Source of the DNA: Lysobacteraceae bacterium P
GTDB lineage: Bacteria; Pseudomonadota; Gammaproteobacteria; Xanthomonadales; Xanthomonadaceae
Reading direction: 5' to 3'
Length of the DNA: 64,000 bases
Assembly: GCA_005503055.1 (NCBI GenBank)
Contig: SCOX01000001.1
Location: forward strand, 558,001-622,000
Position numbers and translations under genes: made by a program. Below the pieces are notes generated by a model. It saw nothing but the letters and a program-made list of their open reading frames with translations. It searched no databases and had not been told where the DNA came from. Of the stretch, positions 62,071-64,000 are shown piece by piece (the stretch's first letter is position 1; every line of letters starts with the position of its first letter).

Positions 62071-63548
62071 TGGACGCAAGACGGGAAGCGGACACCGCCA
62101 CGGGCGCAACAACAGGTGAAACAACCGGGGACGTTTCGCCCCGGCCGCCCTCGGGCGAATCCCTCGGCGCCGAGCCGAAAGGCGTTGCGCACGGAGCGCA
62201 GACGCAGAGCCTGTTCGATCCGCGCTATCGCGGCACCACCCTGGGAGCGACCGTGCTGGTCGCGCTCTACGCATTCGAAGCACTCGCCGTCGCGACCGCG
62301 ATGCCGACCGCCGCGCAGGCGCTAGACGGGCTCGCGCTGTACGCGCTGGCCTTCGGCGGCACGCTGGCGGCGGCCGTGGTCGGCATGGTCGCGGCGGGCC
62401 GTTGGGCCGATCTGCGCGGCCCCGCGCCGCCGCTGCGACATGGCATCGTGTGGTTCTCGTTAGGCCTGCTCCTGGCGGGCGTGGCGCCATCGATGTGGGT
62501 GCTGCTGCTCGGCCGCATCGTGCAGGGCTTCGGCGGCGGCCTGATGTCGGTGGCGTTGTATGTCGCGGTCGGGCGCGTGTATCCGCCGACGATGCATTCG
62601 CGGATCTTCGCCGCGTTCGCCGCGGCATGGGTCGTTCCCGCCGTGGTGGGGCCGGCGATCAGCGGCGCCGTGGTCGAGCACCTGGGCTGGCGCTGGGTGT
62701 TCCTGTCGGTGCCGCTGCTGGCTATCGCCGCGGCGGCTTTCGTGTTGCCGGCCGTGCGCGGCCTGGGCGTCGCGCCCGGCGACGCGCACGACGATGACGG
62801 CGCGCAGCCGCACCGGCTCGCCTGGGCGATCGGCGCGGCGCTAAGCGCGCTCGCGCTGCATTACGCCGGGCAACTCCATCACGCCGGCGGCGCGCTGATG
62901 CTGGCCGTGGCCACCGTCGCGCTGGTCGTCTGCGCCTGGCATCTGCTGCCCCACGGCACGCTGCGCGCCGCGCGCGGACTGCCAACGGTGATCGCGATTC
63001 GCGGCATCGCCGCGAGCGCGTTCTTCGGAACAGAAGTGTTCATCCCCCTGCTGCTCTCGCGCGAACGTGGCCTGTCGCCGACGATGGCCGGCGCCGCACT
63101 CACGCTCGGCGCGCTGGGCTGGTCGCTGGGCTCGTGGATTCGCAGCCGGCCGTCGCAACCGTGCACGCCGCCGCAGCTGCTGCGTATCGGCATGTCGATG
63201 GTCGCGATCGGCGTGGTCGTGGTGGCTTCGTCGGTATGGCATGCGGTGCCGGTGGCGGTGGCCGTCGTCGGCTGGATCGTCGCCGGCCTGGGTATGGGCG
63301 CGCTGTTCCCCACGCTGTCGGTGCTCACGCTGCAGCTGTCGCCCGCGAACCGCCAGGGCGTGAACTCATCGGCACTGCAGCTGTGCGATGCGCTGTTCAC
63401 CGCGACGGTGCTGGCGGTGGGCGGTTCGATCTTCGCGGCGCTGCTTGCGCGCGCACCGTCGCTTGCGTACCTGGTGGGCTTCGCCCTGTCCGCCGCGCTG
63501 GCGTTGCTGGGCGCGGTCCTGGCCTCGCGCGTGCGTCCGCCGACCTAG
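62070..63548 (+). CDS. MFS drug-efflux transporter
   Basis: 492 residues with about 12-14 hydrophobic segments. After a 50-residue polar N-terminus the membrane part begins TTLGATVLVALYAFEALAVATAMPTAAQ; GRIVQGFGGGLMSVALYVAVGRVYPP is the loop after TM4 as in EmrB-type drug pumps. The GTG one codon upstream is not needed. It overlaps the quinone oxidoreductase stop, so it is likely SoxR-controlled efflux of redox-active compounds. Its TAG stop shares bases with the convergent gene's stop. Confidence 0.9.
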   Translation: MDARREADTATGATTGETTGDVSPRPPSGESLGAEPKGVAHGAQTQSLFDPRYRGTTLGATVLVALYAFEALAVATAMPTAAQALDGLALYALAFGGTLAAAVVGMVAAGRWADLRGPAPPLRHGIVWFSLGLLLAGVAPSMWVLLLGRIVQGFGGGLMSVALYVAVGRVYPPTMHSRIFAAFAAAWVVPAVVGPAISGAVVEHLGWRWVFLSVPLLAIAAAAFVLPAVRGLGVAPGDAHDDDGAQPHRLAWAIGAALSALALHYAGQLHHAGGALMLAVATVALVVCAWHLLPHGTLRAARGLPTVIAIRGIAASAFFGTEVFIPLLLSRERGLSPTMAGAALTLGALGWSLGSWIRSRPSQPCTPPQLLRIGMSMVAIGVVVVASSVWHAVPVAVAVVGWIVAGLGMGALFPTLSVLTLQLSPANRQGVNSSALQLCDALFTATVLAVGGSIFAALLARAPSLAYLVGFALSAALALLGAVLASRVRPPT

Positions 63549-63754
63549 GTCGATTCGACGCTGCGCGCCCAGCGACGGCCACTGACCACACCGCCGACGG
63601 CCACCACGACGGAGAGCACGGCGCCAGTCGCGCCTTGCGGCCCGTAATCGACGATCAGCCACACCATCAACGCCGTCAACACGAGCGCGATGGCCATGCG
63701 CGGTGAGTGCACGAACTCCACCGCGAACTCGAGCAGTTCCACCAGCAACGACAT
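63545..63754 (-). CDS. Small membrane protein
   Basis: 69 residues with two hydrophobic segments (about 18-36 and 40-55). The start at 63754 avoids a longer, polar extension. Its stop (63545-63547) overlaps the MFS stop (63546-63548) in the palindrome CCTAGG. Function unknown. Confidence 0.6.
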   Translation of the reverse strand: MSLLVELLEFAVEFVHSPRMAIALVLTALMVWLIVDYGPQGATGAVLSVVVAVGGVVSGRRWARSVEST

Positions 63755-63802
63755 CGGCGCATCCCTGCCGCGCGTGCGGCGTGACCCCAATCGCCGGACA
63801 GG

Positions 63803-64000
63803 CTAGCCGGCCGCGCCGCGCATCGCCATGACTTCGCGCCGGGGCGGCGCGCCGAACAGGCGACGGTATTCGCGACTGAACTGCGACGGGCTTTCGTAGC
63901 CGACGCGATGGCTCGCGGCGGCCGCCTCGATGCCATCGACCATCATCAACCGTCGCGCTTCCTGCAGGCGCAATTGTTTCTGGAACTGCAGCGGCGTCAT
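63803..64000 (-). CDS. AraC-family regulator, C-terminal part (cut by window edge)
   Basis: The visible 65 residues are the C-terminal part of an AraC/XylS DNA-binding domain: [19 protein letters not shown], then [29 protein letters not shown], which is the second helix-turn-helix with the usual ending. The rest of the gene, including the effector domain, lies beyond 64000. In related genes the N-terminal half is AraC_N-like, about 300 residues overall. Confidence 0.85.
   Translation of the reverse strand: MTPLQFQKQLRLQEARRLMMVDGIEAAAASHRVGYESPSQFSREYRRLFGAPPRREVMAMRGAAG

Overview
The window is a GC-rich (roughly two thirds G+C), gene-dense chromosomal stretch with no rRNA, tRNA, CRISPR array or intact insertion sequence that I could find. 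A TonB-dependent receptor with the long Xanthomonas/Caulobacter-type plug signature, a LacI-controlled glucan locus, many periplasmic and lipoprotein enzymes, ModABC/ModE, PaoABC and hairpin dispersed repeats all fit a gammaproteobacterium of the Xanthomonadaceae, most like Lysobacter or Luteimonas. That placement is inferred from gene content; no 16S gene is present.

Layout. 1-7 kb is a carbohydrate-utilisation locus: TonB receptor (partial), LacI repressor, GH3 beta-glucosidase, polysaccharide deacetylase and a FucP-type sugar transporter. Two copies of the same 16-bp palindrome lie upstream of the receptor and of the GH3 gene. 7-11 kb holds MsrB, a cupin plus carboxymuconolactone-decarboxylase (CMD) pair, an orphan EGKCG-repeat precursor protein and a MocR-type regulator. 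10.8-18.9 kb is a mostly minus-strand block of hydrolases, SDRs, a bestrophin-like channel, an orphan cytochrome b and an Ohr-like OsmC protein, ending in a LysR regulator. 18.9-21.3 kb contains a stand-alone sigma region-4 protein and an ECF41-type CMD/cupin/sigma module. 21-24 kb is HD hydrolase, SDR and a cofactor-free haloperoxidase. 25-28 kb is modABC with convergent modE and a near-perfect ModE box.

30.7-35.2 kb is the most interesting part: doxX, an EF-hand protein with three [10 protein letters not shown] repeats, a DUF692 (MNIO) enzyme, a DUF2063 partner, Ohr and a thioredoxin-like lipoprotein. This matches the recently recognised bufferin/HvfABC class of ribosomally made, post-translationally modified copper-handling peptides. 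The orphan precursor at 8.8 kb has no enzyme beside it, but its upstream region shares a gap-free 51-bp element with the operon, so the two are probably co-regulated and may use the same MNIO.

35.2-40.2 kb has a two-component system, a LysR/SDR/tautomerase group and a membrane protein. 40.3-44.1 kb is the molybdenum aldehyde oxidoreductase PaoABC, followed by a chemoreceptor and a porin. 48.5-49.4 kb is an isolated two-gene contractile-injection spike (gpV-like plus PAAR-like). The remainder is an ArsR/SRPBCC operon, an FKBP lipoprotein, a luciferase-like monooxygenase, a class-C serine hydrolase, TrhO, DUF998/DUF1993 proteins, a GT4 glycosyltransferase, SoxR with a divergent quinone oxidoreductase/MFS pair, and a truncated AraC gene at the edge.

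The high GC content produces very long false antisense frames (one of 2377 codons). Starts were chosen from family N-termini, signal peptides, ribosome-binding sites and stop/start overlaps.
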